Notes: generated by a model from the letters alone, not told the origin. DNA of 64,000 bases from JBPOFM01 sp051252455 (GCA_051252455.1 JBPOFM010000003.1:62001-126000), one strand, 5' to 3'; positions 46,131-54,715 are shown, numbered from the stretch's first letter. Made by a program: numbers and translations.

Positions 46131-47303
46131 ATGAATCCTTCTGCCGATGGCTGGATAAAAAAACTTTTGAAAGATGTTTCTACAAACGAAACATACCTTC
46201 AACTTCCATTGATCACTTTTTATCATGAACTTAAACTGAGTGGTTATCTTTATGGAAATAATGTAAGTGTCATCCATTCGGTTTTTGACAAAGCAGATTG
46301 GACCGATGAAGAGCTTTGCAAGGTAAATCATGTTTTAGCTCTCTTATATGTACATCAATCGTGTCCATCTGAAACCAATTTTATAGAGAGTGTCATTCAA
46401 TTTTACAATGCCATCGAAGCTTATAAGGAATCTTTTATACAAGGGCTTTTAGGCAAAAAAAAATCGTCTATACTATTAGAAAGCATTATTCATAAGCGCA
46501 TCTATATTGATGACAACCTCATCACTAAAAATTTCAATTACTTTATTACCAATGCACTTTTGTTTATAGATGTCTTGGCATACAAGAACTATTTGACCAG
46601 TAATTCCATTTCTCATAGTTATTTCGAGAATATGGAATTGACGATTGAAACCATTGCTCTTAATGTTTTTGAAGTAAAAACAAATCGAACTGAATACGAC
46701 CAAAGTCTTATTAAATTGTTTGAATCGTCCTTAAGATATCAATCTACAGAAAAAAAGAGTTATACAGATGTTATTAAAAATGCCAAAAGCCCATTAGAAA
46801 AGTATTATGTCATTGACATCGCATGTATGGCCTCTTGGACAGATACAGAAATAGATCACAAGGAGTATGAGTTTCTTTATACGCTTGCTGATGATCTAAG
46901 CATTCAACGTGCTGTTGTAGGAGAATCTGTTTCAGATATCAAACTGTTTTTTTCGTCTAATAAGGATCAAATATCACTTTTGACCAAACGGAATCTAGCA
47001 CAGAGTTTTTACGACAACTCAAGCAAAATGGTGATAAAACTGATCACCAGAAATAGTAAACGATTGTTAAATGAATTTAGAGAAAGCAAGGAACTGATGG
47101 TACTGCTAACCAAATCTACTAAAAGGCAGCTGACTGACGAAGAACATAAGAAGGTGAATGAACAGTTGTTAGACATTATCAAATCCATTCCTAGTCTAGC
47201 TATTTTCTTATTACCTGGTGGCGCCATTTTGTTGCCACTCTTTATTAAATTTATTCCAAAATTGCTCCCATCAGCCTTTGATGAAAACAGAATCGATGAT
47301 TAA
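46131..47303 (+). CDS. LETM1-like protein with a TerB-like region
   Basis: A 390-residue protein ending in a LETM1-like segment: RQLTDEEHKKVNEQLLDIIK then SIPSLAIFLLPGGAILLPLF. In LETM1 this hydrophobic, glycine- and proline-rich part is a membrane segment in a mitochondrial ion-exchange protein. The middle (about 230-270), ACMASWTDTEIDHKEYEFL, resembles TerB-like helical domains that bind ions. The N-terminal half is helical with no motif. Such bacterial proteins exist in Bacteroidota, but their role is not known to me. It has its own promoter and no close partner gene. Confidence 0.65.
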   Translation: MNPSADGWIKKLLKDVSTNETYLQLPLITFYHELKLSGYLYGNNVSVIHSVFDKADWTDEELCKVNHVLALLYVHQSCPSETNFIESVIQFYNAIEAYKESFIQGLLGKKKSSILLESIIHKRIYIDDNLITKNFNYFITNALLFIDVLAYKNYLTSNSISHSYFENMELTIETIALNVFEVKTNRTEYDQSLIKLFESSLRYQSTEKKSYTDVIKNAKSPLEKYYVIDIACMASWTDTEIDHKEYEFLYTLADDLSIQRAVVGESVSDIKLFFSSNKDQISLLTKRNLAQSFYDNSSKMVIKLITRNSKRLLNEFRESKELMVLLTKSTKRQLTDEEHKKVNEQLLDIIKSIPSLAIFLLPGGAILLPLFIKFIPKLLPSAFDENRIDD

Positions 47304-47512
47304 ACGACAAGATTGTTCTCAAATCATTAACGAATAAAGAATAAGTAAAGTTTTTTTCAATTATCTTCTCATTATTTATTGAATAGTTGCATGAAAATTT
47401 ACAGTTTTCATAATTTTTAAAGAATCCTTTGGTTTTGCAGCCAATTTCACTTTAAAAAAACTATATTGTTGATTCGTTTTACTATTAAAATCCAATGACA
47501 TTCAAAAAGTCT

Positions 47513-47537
47513 TAAAATGAACAACTTATTCATTTTA
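47513..47537. other. hairpin upstream of the ligase cluster
   Basis: TAAAATGAA and TTCATTTTA form a 9-bp stem with a 7-base loop, 53 bp before the first gene of the ligase cluster. It may be a leader structure. In 47304-47589 no gene is seen. Confidence 0.35.
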
Positions 47538-47589
47538 GTTGTAATTTTATTCTCATTTTGAAGCTATAAACTAATCAAAATACATACAG

Positions 47590-48294
47590 TTGAAAAAAGA
47601 ACATCTAAAATGGTACTCTCCTACCTTAAGTAAAGACATTGAAATGCTTGTATTCGGGCATGCTGGCTACCCTGTCATATTATTTCCTACCACCATGGGA
47701 AAACACAATGAATGCTACGATATGAAACTTGTAGAATCTGTAAAATGGTTCATCGACGAAGGCATCGTACAAATATATTGCCCTGACGGTATTAATGAGT
47801 TGAGTTGGTACAACAAAAATATTCATCCTGCAGATCGCGTTAAAAATCATATGTGGTATGATGAATTTATTTTAAATGAAATTGTAAATAGCATTCGACA
47901 CGAAAAAGGAATCCCAAAGGTCGCTGTAGCAGGACCAAGTTTTGGTGGCTATCAGGCTGCCAACTTCGCCTTTAGACACCCAGAAAGTGTCAGCCACATG
48001 TTCAGCATGAGTGGCTCGTTTGATATCAAATCATTTTTGGATGGCTATTACGATACCAACGCATATTTCAACAATCCTGTAGATTATATGCCAGGCAACG
48101 ATCATCCCGACTTATGGAACATGAAAATCATCCTTGGCGCTGGGGAACATGATATCTGTTTGGAGCCAACAAAACGACTTGCAGAAATATTGACTTCTAA
48201 AAACATCCCATTCCATTATGACGAACGCAAATGGGCAAAACACGACTGGCCACTGTGGAGAGAAATGTTCCCACATTATCTATCAATGCTATAA
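47590..48294 (+). CDS. esterase-like alpha/beta hydrolase of the ligase cluster
   Basis: A 234-residue cytosolic alpha/beta hydrolase of the esterase-D/antigen-85-like group. The nucleophile serine is in VAGPSFGGYQAANFAFRHPE, the acid probably in GAGEHDICLEPT and the histidine in WAKHDWPLWREMF. LVFGHAGYPVILFPTTMGKHNE is typical of a subgroup of putative esterases. The start is TTG at 47590; no ATG fits. It opens a plus-strand cluster of ATP-grasp and amide-ligase genes, 40 bp before the next. It could cleave or transfer acyl groups of the metabolite made there. S-formylglutathione hydrolase-like activity is one possibility, only by fold. Confidence 0.75.
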   Translation: MKKEHLKWYSPTLSKDIEMLVFGHAGYPVILFPTTMGKHNECYDMKLVESVKWFIDEGIVQIYCPDGINELSWYNKNIHPADRVKNHMWYDEFILNEIVNSIRHEKGIPKVAVAGPSFGGYQAANFAFRHPESVSHMFSMSGSFDIKSFLDGYYDTNAYFNNPVDYMPGNDHPDLWNMKIILGAGEHDICLEPTKRLAEILTSKNIPFHYDERKWAKHDWPLWREMFPHYLSML

Positions 48295-48334
48295 CCACCC
48301 ACAAACTATATAATTATTAAACTATACATTTACT

Positions 48335-49297
48335 ATGAAAAAAATAGGCATTTTATTCGGAATGGAAAACACCTTCCCACAAGCATTTATCGACCGAGTG
48401 AATGAAAAAGGAATTAAGGACATTACCGCAGAAGCTGTATCAATCGATATGGTGGAGCAGGCAAAACCAACAGATTACGCCGTTATTATCGACCGTATTT
48501 CTCAAGATGTCCCATTTTACAGAGCGTATTTAAAAAACGCAGCACTTTCAGGGACCGCTGTGATCAACAATCCATTTTGGTGGAGTGCAGACGAGAAATT
48601 CTTCAATAATGGATTGGCTGAAAAAGTAGGTGTCCCAGTACCAAAAACATTTATTTTACCGTCGTCGCATCGTCCCGAAGGAACTACTGAAACATCTTTT
48701 CGTAACATGAAATTTCCATTTGCTTGGGATCATATGTTTGAAACTATCGGTTTTCCTGCCTATATGAAACCTCACGATGGTGGTGGTTGGAAAAGTGTAT
48801 ATCGTGTTGAAAGTCCCGAAGATCTTTGGGAAAAACACGGCGAGACAGAGAATTTGGTGATGATGCTTCAGGAAGAAATTAATTTTACTGAATATTTCAG
48901 ATGCTACTGTTTGGGAACGGACAACGTTCACATTATGCAATACGAGCCACGAAATCCGCATCACCTACGTTATGTCATCGACGGCGATCCCGTACCACAG
49001 AAGTTATTGGACTTAGTTAAAAAATACTGTATTCGCCTAAACAAAGCTTTAGGATATGATTTCAATACGGTGGAGTTTGCTGTGAGAGATGGCATTCCGT
49101 ATGCCATTGACTTTTGTAATCCTGCGCCAGATGCGGACGTGAATTCTGTAGGCCAGGACAATTTTGACTGGATAGTTGAAAATGCAGCCAATATGGCCAT
49201 CGACAAAGCCAAACAATACAAAAAAGGTAAAATGAACCTTACATGGGGAACTTTTGTGAAAGATCAGATTACAGGCAAGAAAACTACCTTTAAATAA
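48335..49297 (+). CDS. ATP-grasp ligase of the amide-ligase cluster
   Basis: A 320-residue ATP-grasp enzyme. It has an N-terminal alpha/beta domain (KKIGILFGMENTFPQ), the nucleotide-binding lysine and loop in PAYMKPHDGGGWKSVYRV (Lys145, Gly149-151), EEINFTEYFRCYCLG, and the metal-binding end NTVEFAVRDGIPYAIDFCNP, where the usual ExN appears as DFCN. All parts of an active ligase are present. Such enzymes join a carboxylate to an amine using ATP. Substrates unknown. It is between an esterase and, after a hairpin, a GCS2 ligase, so it likely supplies one amide bond of the product. Confidence 0.82.
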   Translation: MKKIGILFGMENTFPQAFIDRVNEKGIKDITAEAVSIDMVEQAKPTDYAVIIDRISQDVPFYRAYLKNAALSGTAVINNPFWWSADEKFFNNGLAEKVGVPVPKTFILPSSHRPEGTTETSFRNMKFPFAWDHMFETIGFPAYMKPHDGGGWKSVYRVESPEDLWEKHGETENLVMMLQEEINFTEYFRCYCLGTDNVHIMQYEPRNPHHLRYVIDGDPVPQKLLDLVKKYCIRLNKALGYDFNTVEFAVRDGIPYAIDFCNPAPDADVNSVGQDNFDWIVENAANMAIDKAKQYKKGKMNLTWGTFVKDQITGKKTTFK

Positions 49298-49317
49298 AAT
49301 TATTATAAAAACAAGAC

Positions 49318-49352
49318 CTGCAAGTCCGATCCTTCGAGATAAGGCCTTGCAG
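49318..49352. other. hairpin between the first and second blocks of the ligase cluster
   Basis: CTGCAAG and CTTGCAG form a 7-bp stem with a 21-base loop, followed by TTTT. It could be a partial terminator that separates the esterase/ATP-grasp pair from the GCS2 block. Confidence 0.4.
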
Positions 49353-49382
49353 TTTTAATATGTCCTCCCAACCTCTTTATAT

Positions 49383-50477
49383 ATGAAATTCACTTTAGGA
49401 ATAGAAGAAGAATATCAGGTCATTTGTCCAAAAACGAGAGAACTTGTTTCTCATGATCAGCAGATTGTCACTGAAGCATGCAAACTTTTAGACGATCAGG
49501 TGAAGGCAGAAATGCACCAGGCTGTCGTTGAAGTTGGCACCAATATATGCAATAATATCTCCGAAGCTCGAACCGAAATTAAACATCTTCGGAAATCGAT
49601 ATCTGATATTGCAAAAAATTTAGGGTTCCGTATTGGAGCTGCGGGAACACATCCATTCAGCAAATGGGAAACCCAATTGATTACACCTAATCCTAGGTAT
49701 GATGAGATTGTCAACGAATTGCAGGATACGGCCCGTTCAAACCTCATTTTCGGATTGCATGTACACGTTGGCATTGCAGACAAACAGTTGGCGCTTCATT
49801 TAACAAATGCAATGCGTTATTTTTTGCCACATTTATATGCCTTGTCTACAAATTCGCCTTTTTGGGAAGGACGTAACACCGGTTTCAAATCATTTCGTTC
49901 TAAAGTATTTGATAAATTCCCAAGAACCGGAATTCCTGGTGTGTTTCAAACAGTTGCAGAATATGAACACTATATCGATCTGTTAGTAAAAACGAAATGT
50001 ATCGACAATCCAAAGAAAATATGGTGGGACATTCGTATTCATCCGTTTTTTCCAACCTTGGAAGTGCGTATTTGTGATGTTCCTATGACCATTGAAGAAA
50101 CTTTGAGCATCGCTGCCCTGATCCAAGCTTTGGTAGCAAAATTATACAAATTAAGAAGTCAGAACCTTAACTTTATGCTATACCACAGAGCACTCATCAA
50201 TGAAAATAAATGGCGTGCCAGTCGCTATGGACTGGATGGTAAGATGATTGACTTTGGCAAGGAATGTGAAGTAAATACAAAAGATTTGATGCATGAACTC
50301 CTGGATTTTGTGGATGATGTGGTAGATGAACTTGGATCAAGAAGGGAAATAGAGCATATAAAGACAATGTTGGAAAACGGGACTGGTGCCGACAGACAAT
50401 TGGCTATCTTTGCAAAAAATAAAGACATGAGAGAAGTGGTCGATTATATTATTGATCAGACCGTTTTGGGAACCTAG
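49383..50477 (+). CDS. GCS2-family carboxylate-amine ligase (YbdK-like)
   Basis: A 364-residue member of the glutamate-cysteine ligase type 2 family (YbdK-like). It shows LGIEEEYQV at the start, HVHVG at 126-130, NSPFWEGRNTGFKSFRSKV, and WWDIRIHPFFPTLEVRICD near 214-232, all the conserved positions of active members. YbdK has weak glutamate-cysteine ligase activity, so this protein may join glutamate (or another acid) to an amine. It is soluble. It starts the second block of the cluster and is 10 bp before the amidotransferase-like gene. No gshB-type gene in canonical form is present. Confidence 0.87.
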   Translation: MKFTLGIEEEYQVICPKTRELVSHDQQIVTEACKLLDDQVKAEMHQAVVEVGTNICNNISEARTEIKHLRKSISDIAKNLGFRIGAAGTHPFSKWETQLITPNPRYDEIVNELQDTARSNLIFGLHVHVGIADKQLALHLTNAMRYFLPHLYALSTNSPFWEGRNTGFKSFRSKVFDKFPRTGIPGVFQTVAEYEHYIDLLVKTKCIDNPKKIWWDIRIHPFFPTLEVRICDVPMTIEETLSIAALIQALVAKLYKLRSQNLNFMLYHRALINENKWRASRYGLDGKMIDFGKECEVNTKDLMHELLDFVDDVVDELGSRREIEHIKTMLENGTGADRQLAIFAKNKDMREVVDYIIDQTVLGT

Positions 50478-50487
50478 AACAATTAGA

Positions 50488-51321
50488 ATGCAGAATAAGA
50501 AAGTAAAAATGGCCATTTTGGACATGAACAATGACGAACCAAATCAAGGATTGCGTTGTATTGCCGATATCGCAAGGTCGTTTAATGAGGATATTGACTT
50601 TAAAATTTACAATGTAAGGGCAAAAAATGAATTACCCGATTTGTCCTATGATATTTATATTTCCAGCGGTGGACCAGGAAGCCCATTGGAAGATGGCGAG
50701 TGGAGAGCTCCTTACTTGAATTTGATCCAACAACTTTGGGATTTTAACAAGACTGAATCGGAAGGGAAGAAGTATGTTTTCCTTATTTGTTATTCATTCC
50801 AAGTGGTTTGTGATTATTTCCGATTGGGCGAAATGAGACCACGCAAAAGTACATCGTTTGGAATTTTACCGATTCACAAAACAAAAGCAGGAATTAAAGA
50901 CCGACTTTTGGAAGGGTTGGAGGACCCATTCTGGGCAGTTGATTCTCGGAGCTGGCAATTAATTCAACCACGTCTTGGAGTTTTCAAGGAACACGGTGCC
51001 AAAATTTTGAGTCTGGAGAAAATCCGAACTCATGTTGAATATGAACGTGCCATTATGGCCGTTCGCTTTTCAGATTATTGGGTTGGTACGCAATTTCACC
51101 CAGAAGCAGATCCCGTAGGAATGTATGCTCATTTTTCTGAAGACGTCAATCGACAAAAGGTGATTACTAATTTCGGGGAAGAAAAATATACTATGATGAT
51201 GGACAAAATGGATGATGAAGACAAAATCATTAAAACGTATGGCATTATTCTTCCAAAGTTTATTTGTGAAGCCATCCATCAAACCGCACCACATTTAACT
51301 AATCTGATGACATTTCAATGA
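50488..51321 (+). CDS. class I glutamine-amidotransferase-like protein
   Basis: A 277-residue GATase1-like protein. Starting from the ATG at 50488, it has ISSGGPGSP (61-66), the nucleophile Cys101 in FLICYSFQVVCDYF and the His204-Glu206 pair in GTQFHPEADPVG, so a complete Cys-His-Glu triad. The usual elbow Gly is replaced (CYSFQ instead of CxGxQ). Family members cleave glutamine or gamma-glutamyl bonds. It could feed ammonia to a partner ligase or hydrolyse a gamma-glutamyl product. The last 60 residues are a helical extension. ATGA overlap with the next gene shows tight coupling. An upstream start at 50452 is less likely because it overlaps the GCS2 gene. Confidence 0.8.
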   Translation: MQNKKVKMAILDMNNDEPNQGLRCIADIARSFNEDIDFKIYNVRAKNELPDLSYDIYISSGGPGSPLEDGEWRAPYLNLIQQLWDFNKTESEGKKYVFLICYSFQVVCDYFRLGEMRPRKSTSFGILPIHKTKAGIKDRLLEGLEDPFWAVDSRSWQLIQPRLGVFKEHGAKILSLEKIRTHVEYERAIMAVRFSDYWVGTQFHPEADPVGMYAHFSEDVNRQKVITNFGEEKYTMMMDKMDDEDKIIKTYGIILPKFICEAIHQTAPHLTNLMTFQ

Positions 51322-52517
51322 TACCATCTATTCGCAAGGCTTTTAATGCACAGTTTACAGAAGAAAAGTACCAGAATCTTCTTCTAGACATTAACGATAC
51401 TTATAAATATAAGACCGCATTCAAGATTTGTGAAACACCAGCTTTTATTCCAAAGCAATTGAAAGAGCGTCTGGTCACTGCATGCGATGATATTATGACC
51501 ATCATCGACAAGCCTAACTTTAAAGAACTTACCGATGGTGCTTTTTTTGAAGACAAAATGCGAGTTCCAAACGAAGATGAGCATTCAAAATTCATTCAGC
51601 TCGATTTTGGTATTTGCCTGGATGACAATGGCGACTTAACGCCAAAGTTGATTGAACTACAAGGATTTCCTTCTCTCTATTTTTTTCAGGAATTATTGGG
51701 ACGAATGTATCGTAAACATTATGATGCCATTCCAGATTCGTTTTCACAGCATTTAAACGGGATGACGCCTGCAGATTATGTGGCAGTGATGCGACAGGAA
51801 ATCGTTGGCGACACAGATCCAAAGCAAGTAATTCTTCTAGAAATTGAACCTGAAAAACAAGCCACAGCGATCGATTTTTTTGCCACTGAAAAATTACTTG
51901 GTATCAAAGTGTTGTGCATTACCAAACTTATCAAGCGAGACAAGAGACTGTTTTACAAGGATGACAAAGGCGAAGAAATTCAAATCAAAAAAGTATACAA
52001 CCGTATTATTTTTGATGAATTGAACCAGCGAAATGATATAAAATCGGAATTCAGTTTTCAAGATGAAGTGGATATTGAATGGATTGGCCATCCGAATTGG
52101 TTCTTCAGAATCAGCAAATACACGATGCCTTTGCTGAAAGGCGATTATGTACCAAAGTCTTATTATCTCGACAAATTGGAAGCCATTCCAACAGATTTGG
52201 AAAACTACGTGCTTAAACCTCTCTATTCGTTTGCAGGCGCAGGTGTGCAAATACATGTCACTCGTGAAATGATTGATGCCGTGAAAGACAAATCCAACTA
52301 TTTATTACAAGAGAAAGTTGCGTACGCACCCGTGATAGAAACAATGGATGAACCTGCAAAATGCGAAATCCGAATGATGCTCCTATATAATTCGAAAACT
52401 AATAAAACAGAGATTGTTAGTAATCTAATGCGTTTGAGTAAAGGTGAAATGGTCGGTGTTAAATATAACAAGGACAAAACGTGGGTTGGCGGAAGTACTG
52501 GTTATTTTGAAGGTTAA
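51318..52517 (+). CDS. second ATP-grasp-like protein of the cluster
   Basis: A 399-residue protein with ATP-grasp-like parts at the C-terminal side: ENYVLKPLYSFAGAGVQIHV (lysine strand and flexible loop), LLQEKVAYAPVIETMD and CEIRMMLLYNSKTNKTEIV, NLMRLSKGEMVGVKYNK. The N-terminal 200 residues show QLDFGICLDDNGDLTPKLIE and look like a pre-ATP-grasp/glutathionylspermidine-like N-domain, but this is uncertain. Its ATG overlaps the amidotransferase stop (ATGA). With its position after the GCS2 and GATase genes, it probably makes a further amide bond. It ends 36 bp before the start of the pseudopilin-like gene. Confidence 0.72.
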   Translation: MIPSIRKAFNAQFTEEKYQNLLLDINDTYKYKTAFKICETPAFIPKQLKERLVTACDDIMTIIDKPNFKELTDGAFFEDKMRVPNEDEHSKFIQLDFGICLDDNGDLTPKLIELQGFPSLYFFQELLGRMYRKHYDAIPDSFSQHLNGMTPADYVAVMRQEIVGDTDPKQVILLEIEPEKQATAIDFFATEKLLGIKVLCITKLIKRDKRLFYKDDKGEEIQIKKVYNRIIFDELNQRNDIKSEFSFQDEVDIEWIGHPNWFFRISKYTMPLLKGDYVPKSYYLDKLEAIPTDLENYVLKPLYSFAGAGVQIHVTREMIDAVKDKSNYLLQEKVAYAPVIETMDEPAKCEIRMMLLYNSKTNKTEIVSNLMRLSKGEMVGVKYNKDKTWVGGSTGYFEG

Positions 52518-52553
52518 TTGAACTGCATCAGACAATACTCTAAACTTGAATTT

Positions 52554-52997
52554 ATGGATGATATCGAATTTAAACCTTACGATAACGACAACCTCAAAAG
52601 AATAGGCACAGGCAAGGATGCTGATACTTACGAAGATAAAAAACCGGTTAAGAAGAAACCTCGTAGCTTTCGGTTGATTATCATTTTAATGATTATTTCA
52701 GGAGCGTTTCTAACATATCTATGGTATCAAAATAATATCCTTCACCCCAAACAAACTGAAAGTGAACTTCTAGATATTAGGAGTGCCTTATTTCTATACA
52801 AAGAGAGTTTTAATGCCTATCCAGCTCAATTAACAGAACTTACAAAAGGACGACCTTTGAGAGACAATTGGTTGACTGACGCTTGGGGAAATCCTTATCG
52901 CTACAAAGTGGACGGAGGTAATCAAACTTTTGTCGTCACTTCTGCGGGAAGTGATGGTGAGGTTGGCACTGATGATGATATTGAATCTAGAAATTGA
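52554..52997 (+). CDS. membrane protein with GspG-type pseudopilin C-terminal domain
   Basis: A 147-residue protein. The first 38 residues are charged and cytosolic, followed by one membrane helix (LIIILMIISGAFLTYLWY) and then a periplasmic part that matches the C-terminal domain of type II secretion pseudopilin GspG: RSALFLYKESFNAYPAQL, LRDNWLTDAWGNPYRYKV, SAGSDGEVGTDDDIES. A normal GspG has a short prepilin leader and an N-terminal helix; here a long tail replaces it and no prepilin cleavage site (GFTLIE) is visible. So it is not a usual pseudopilin. The ATG at 52554 is preferred over an earlier TTG. It is the last plus-strand gene of the ligase block. Confidence 0.72.
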   Translation: MDDIEFKPYDNDNLKRIGTGKDADTYEDKKPVKKKPRSFRLIIILMIISGAFLTYLWYQNNILHPKQTESELLDIRSALFLYKESFNAYPAQLTELTKGRPLRDNWLTDAWGNPYRYKVDGGNQTFVVTSAGSDGEVGTDDDIESRN

Positions 52998-53050
52998 TTC
53001 ATTAATAAACCAATTATTTAATTTCGTATATTAGTTTCAAATAGGTCGAG

Positions 53051-53227
53051 ATGATTGCAAAATTAAAAGAACAGATTGAATCTTTACCTGAAAAATTCTC
53101 TATCGATGAACTTGTGGAACGATTAGTTCTTATTGAAAAAATAGAAAAAGGTTACCAGCAGTCGGAAATTGGGCTCGTCGTTGCTGAATCAGACCTTGAT
53201 AACGAAATCGAAAAATGGTTCAAATAA
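53051..53227 (+). CDS. small antitoxin-like protein of a ParE-type module
   Basis: A 58-residue protein beginning MIAKLKEQIESLPEKFSIDE. It has the Glu/Leu-rich helices and the short acidic C-terminal tail seen in many small antitoxins paired with RelE/ParE toxins in Bacteroidota. It overlaps the start of the decayed toxin gene by 13 bp, the usual coupled arrangement. The reading frame is intact. The whole module sits between the plus- and minus-strand halves of the ligase cluster and may have inserted there. Confidence 0.65.
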   Translation: MIAKLKEQIESLPEKFSIDELVERLVLIEKIEKGYQQSEIGLVVAESDLDNEIEKWFK

Positions 53228-53484
53228 ATTGGACTTACCAGTCAACTTTCAGATTTGAAAAGCATTGCGGAATATATTTCTTAAGATTCCAAAATTTACG
53301 CAAAACTTCAGATTATAAGAATGAAACACCGAACTCAATTTCTCCATTCTCAAATTTATTCTGGCAAAATTCCTGAAACAAAAAGTATGATATCCGAGAA
53401 TTAATCGATGGTAATTATAGAATTATTTATAAAGTAATCAATCCTTCAAGAATTGACATATTACCTTTTCATCATTCCGCATGA
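53215..53484 (+). pseudogene. decayed ParE/RelE-type toxin gene
   Basis: Starting at ATG 53215, the frames together spell a ParE-like toxin in pieces: VQINWTYQSTF, then (other frame) DLKSIAEYIS and DSKIYAKLQIIRM, then YDIRELIDGNYRIIYKVIN. They are joined only by shifting frame near 53252 and near 53383, and a TAA (about 53284) breaks the second piece. At least one single-base change in an A-run explains the later shift. The end matches a toxin C-terminus (FHHSA). So the toxin is dead while the antitoxin remains. The reading rests on family pattern. Confidence 0.7.
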
Positions 53485-53512
53485 AATTTCGTTAAGCGGC
53501 ACTACTAAAAAA

Positions 53513-54715
53513 TTACAACGACTTATCAGGCGCAGGCAAACTTGCATGAAACTCTTCTGAAATGCGTTTAGTATATTTATCCAACAATTCCATCACACGC
53601 TCACTGCAATCCGAAACGACAATCATTCCGATGTGCCATTTCTTGTCCATTTTCCATTTGATTTCTCCGTCGTTAAAACTGGAGGTATCAGGATGTTCGT
53701 ATCTACTCAATGATACTACGATTCCTGCATAGTTTTTTTTAGGCTTTGGTAACGCATATTTTTCCTTTTTCAAGGTCTTGGATTCTATTTTTGCCCATTC
53801 TCCCCAAAGATTTACACCTGAAGCCAGTTCCACCATTTCAGCAAGATTGGCACCACCGACTCTTGAGGACGTTTCCAAAAAGTACAATTCGCCAGTGGCT
53901 TTATTTTGAATAAATTCGGTATGTGAGGCGCCAAATTGCATTCCAAAGGCTTTCATTACGTCCGCATTCATTTTTGAGAGTGCTTTTTCCACTTTGGTAC
54001 CAATTTCGCAGGTAGCAGAACGGAAAATTCCGCCGCCATGCGCGACTTCAAAAGGCGTATCCAAATATTTACTCACTCTAGAAAACAACACTTTACCATC
54101 CAAAGTCAGTCCGTCAACATGGTACACATCGCCAGGAGCAAACTTTTCGACCAAATAGTTATCACGCTCGTCTCCCAGTTCATTGACGATCTGCCATAAT
54201 TCATCTTTGCTGTGAATTTTTTTAATTCCAGTAGCGGACGCTTCCATACGAGGCTTTAACAACCATGGCGCTTCTACTCTATCCGCATACTCGTTAATAT
54301 CCTGATTGTAAAACAAAGCGGTGAATTCCGGCACATTCACACCTTCCTCTTTCGCCTTCATCCGCATTGCCAACTTATCCCTGAAATAATGTGCCGTAGT
54401 ACTTCCCATTCCAGGCATTCTAAAATGTTCGCGTAGTTTGGCCACAGTCTCCACATCAAAATCATCCATCGCAATAAAACGATCGAATTTTATCTCCCTG
54501 AATTTATAGGCAATCCCTTTCACCACATCATGGTGGTTCCATTCCTCAATATAAAACACATCCTCAATACATTCCCAAGGCCATATTTCATTCTCCAGCT
54601 TTTTCTTGGTCAACAAATAAACATTGTTGCCTTCGGCTTTGGCGCTTTTGATAAAATCCATTCCTTTGTGATAGGTGGAAATACAAAGAATGTTGAGGGC
54701 TTGTTTGTGAGACAT
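53513..54715 (-). CDS. third ATP-grasp protein, minus-strand half of the cluster
   Basis: A 400-residue ATP-grasp protein of the carbamoyl-phosphate-synthase-like type. It has an N-domain NILCISTYHKGMDFIKSAKA, AMDDFDVETVAKLREHFRMP with the GMGSTTAHYFRDKLAMRMKA segment, ATP-binding lysine in APWLLKPRMEASATGIKKI, and the metal end TGELYFLETSSRVGG with Glu present and Asn replaced by Ser. It probably joins a carboxylate to an amine, or it has lost part of that activity. The gene converges on the plus-strand ligase half and lies upstream of nothing else on its strand. It is 91 bp downstream of the aminopeptidase gene. Confidence 0.8.
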   Translation of the reverse strand: MSHKQALNILCISTYHKGMDFIKSAKAEGNNVYLLTKKKLENEIWPWECIEDVFYIEEWNHHDVVKGIAYKFREIKFDRFIAMDDFDVETVAKLREHFRMPGMGSTTAHYFRDKLAMRMKAKEEGVNVPEFTALFYNQDINEYADRVEAPWLLKPRMEASATGIKKIHSKDELWQIVNELGDERDNYLVEKFAPGDVYHVDGLTLDGKVLFSRVSKYLDTPFEVAHGGGIFRSATCEIGTKVEKALSKMNADVMKAFGMQFGASHTEFIQNKATGELYFLETSSRVGGANLAEMVELASGVNLWGEWAKIESKTLKKEKYALPKPKKNYAGIVVSLSRYEHPDTSSFNDGEIKWKMDKKWHIGMIVVSDCSERVMELLDKYTKRISEEFHASLPAPDKSL

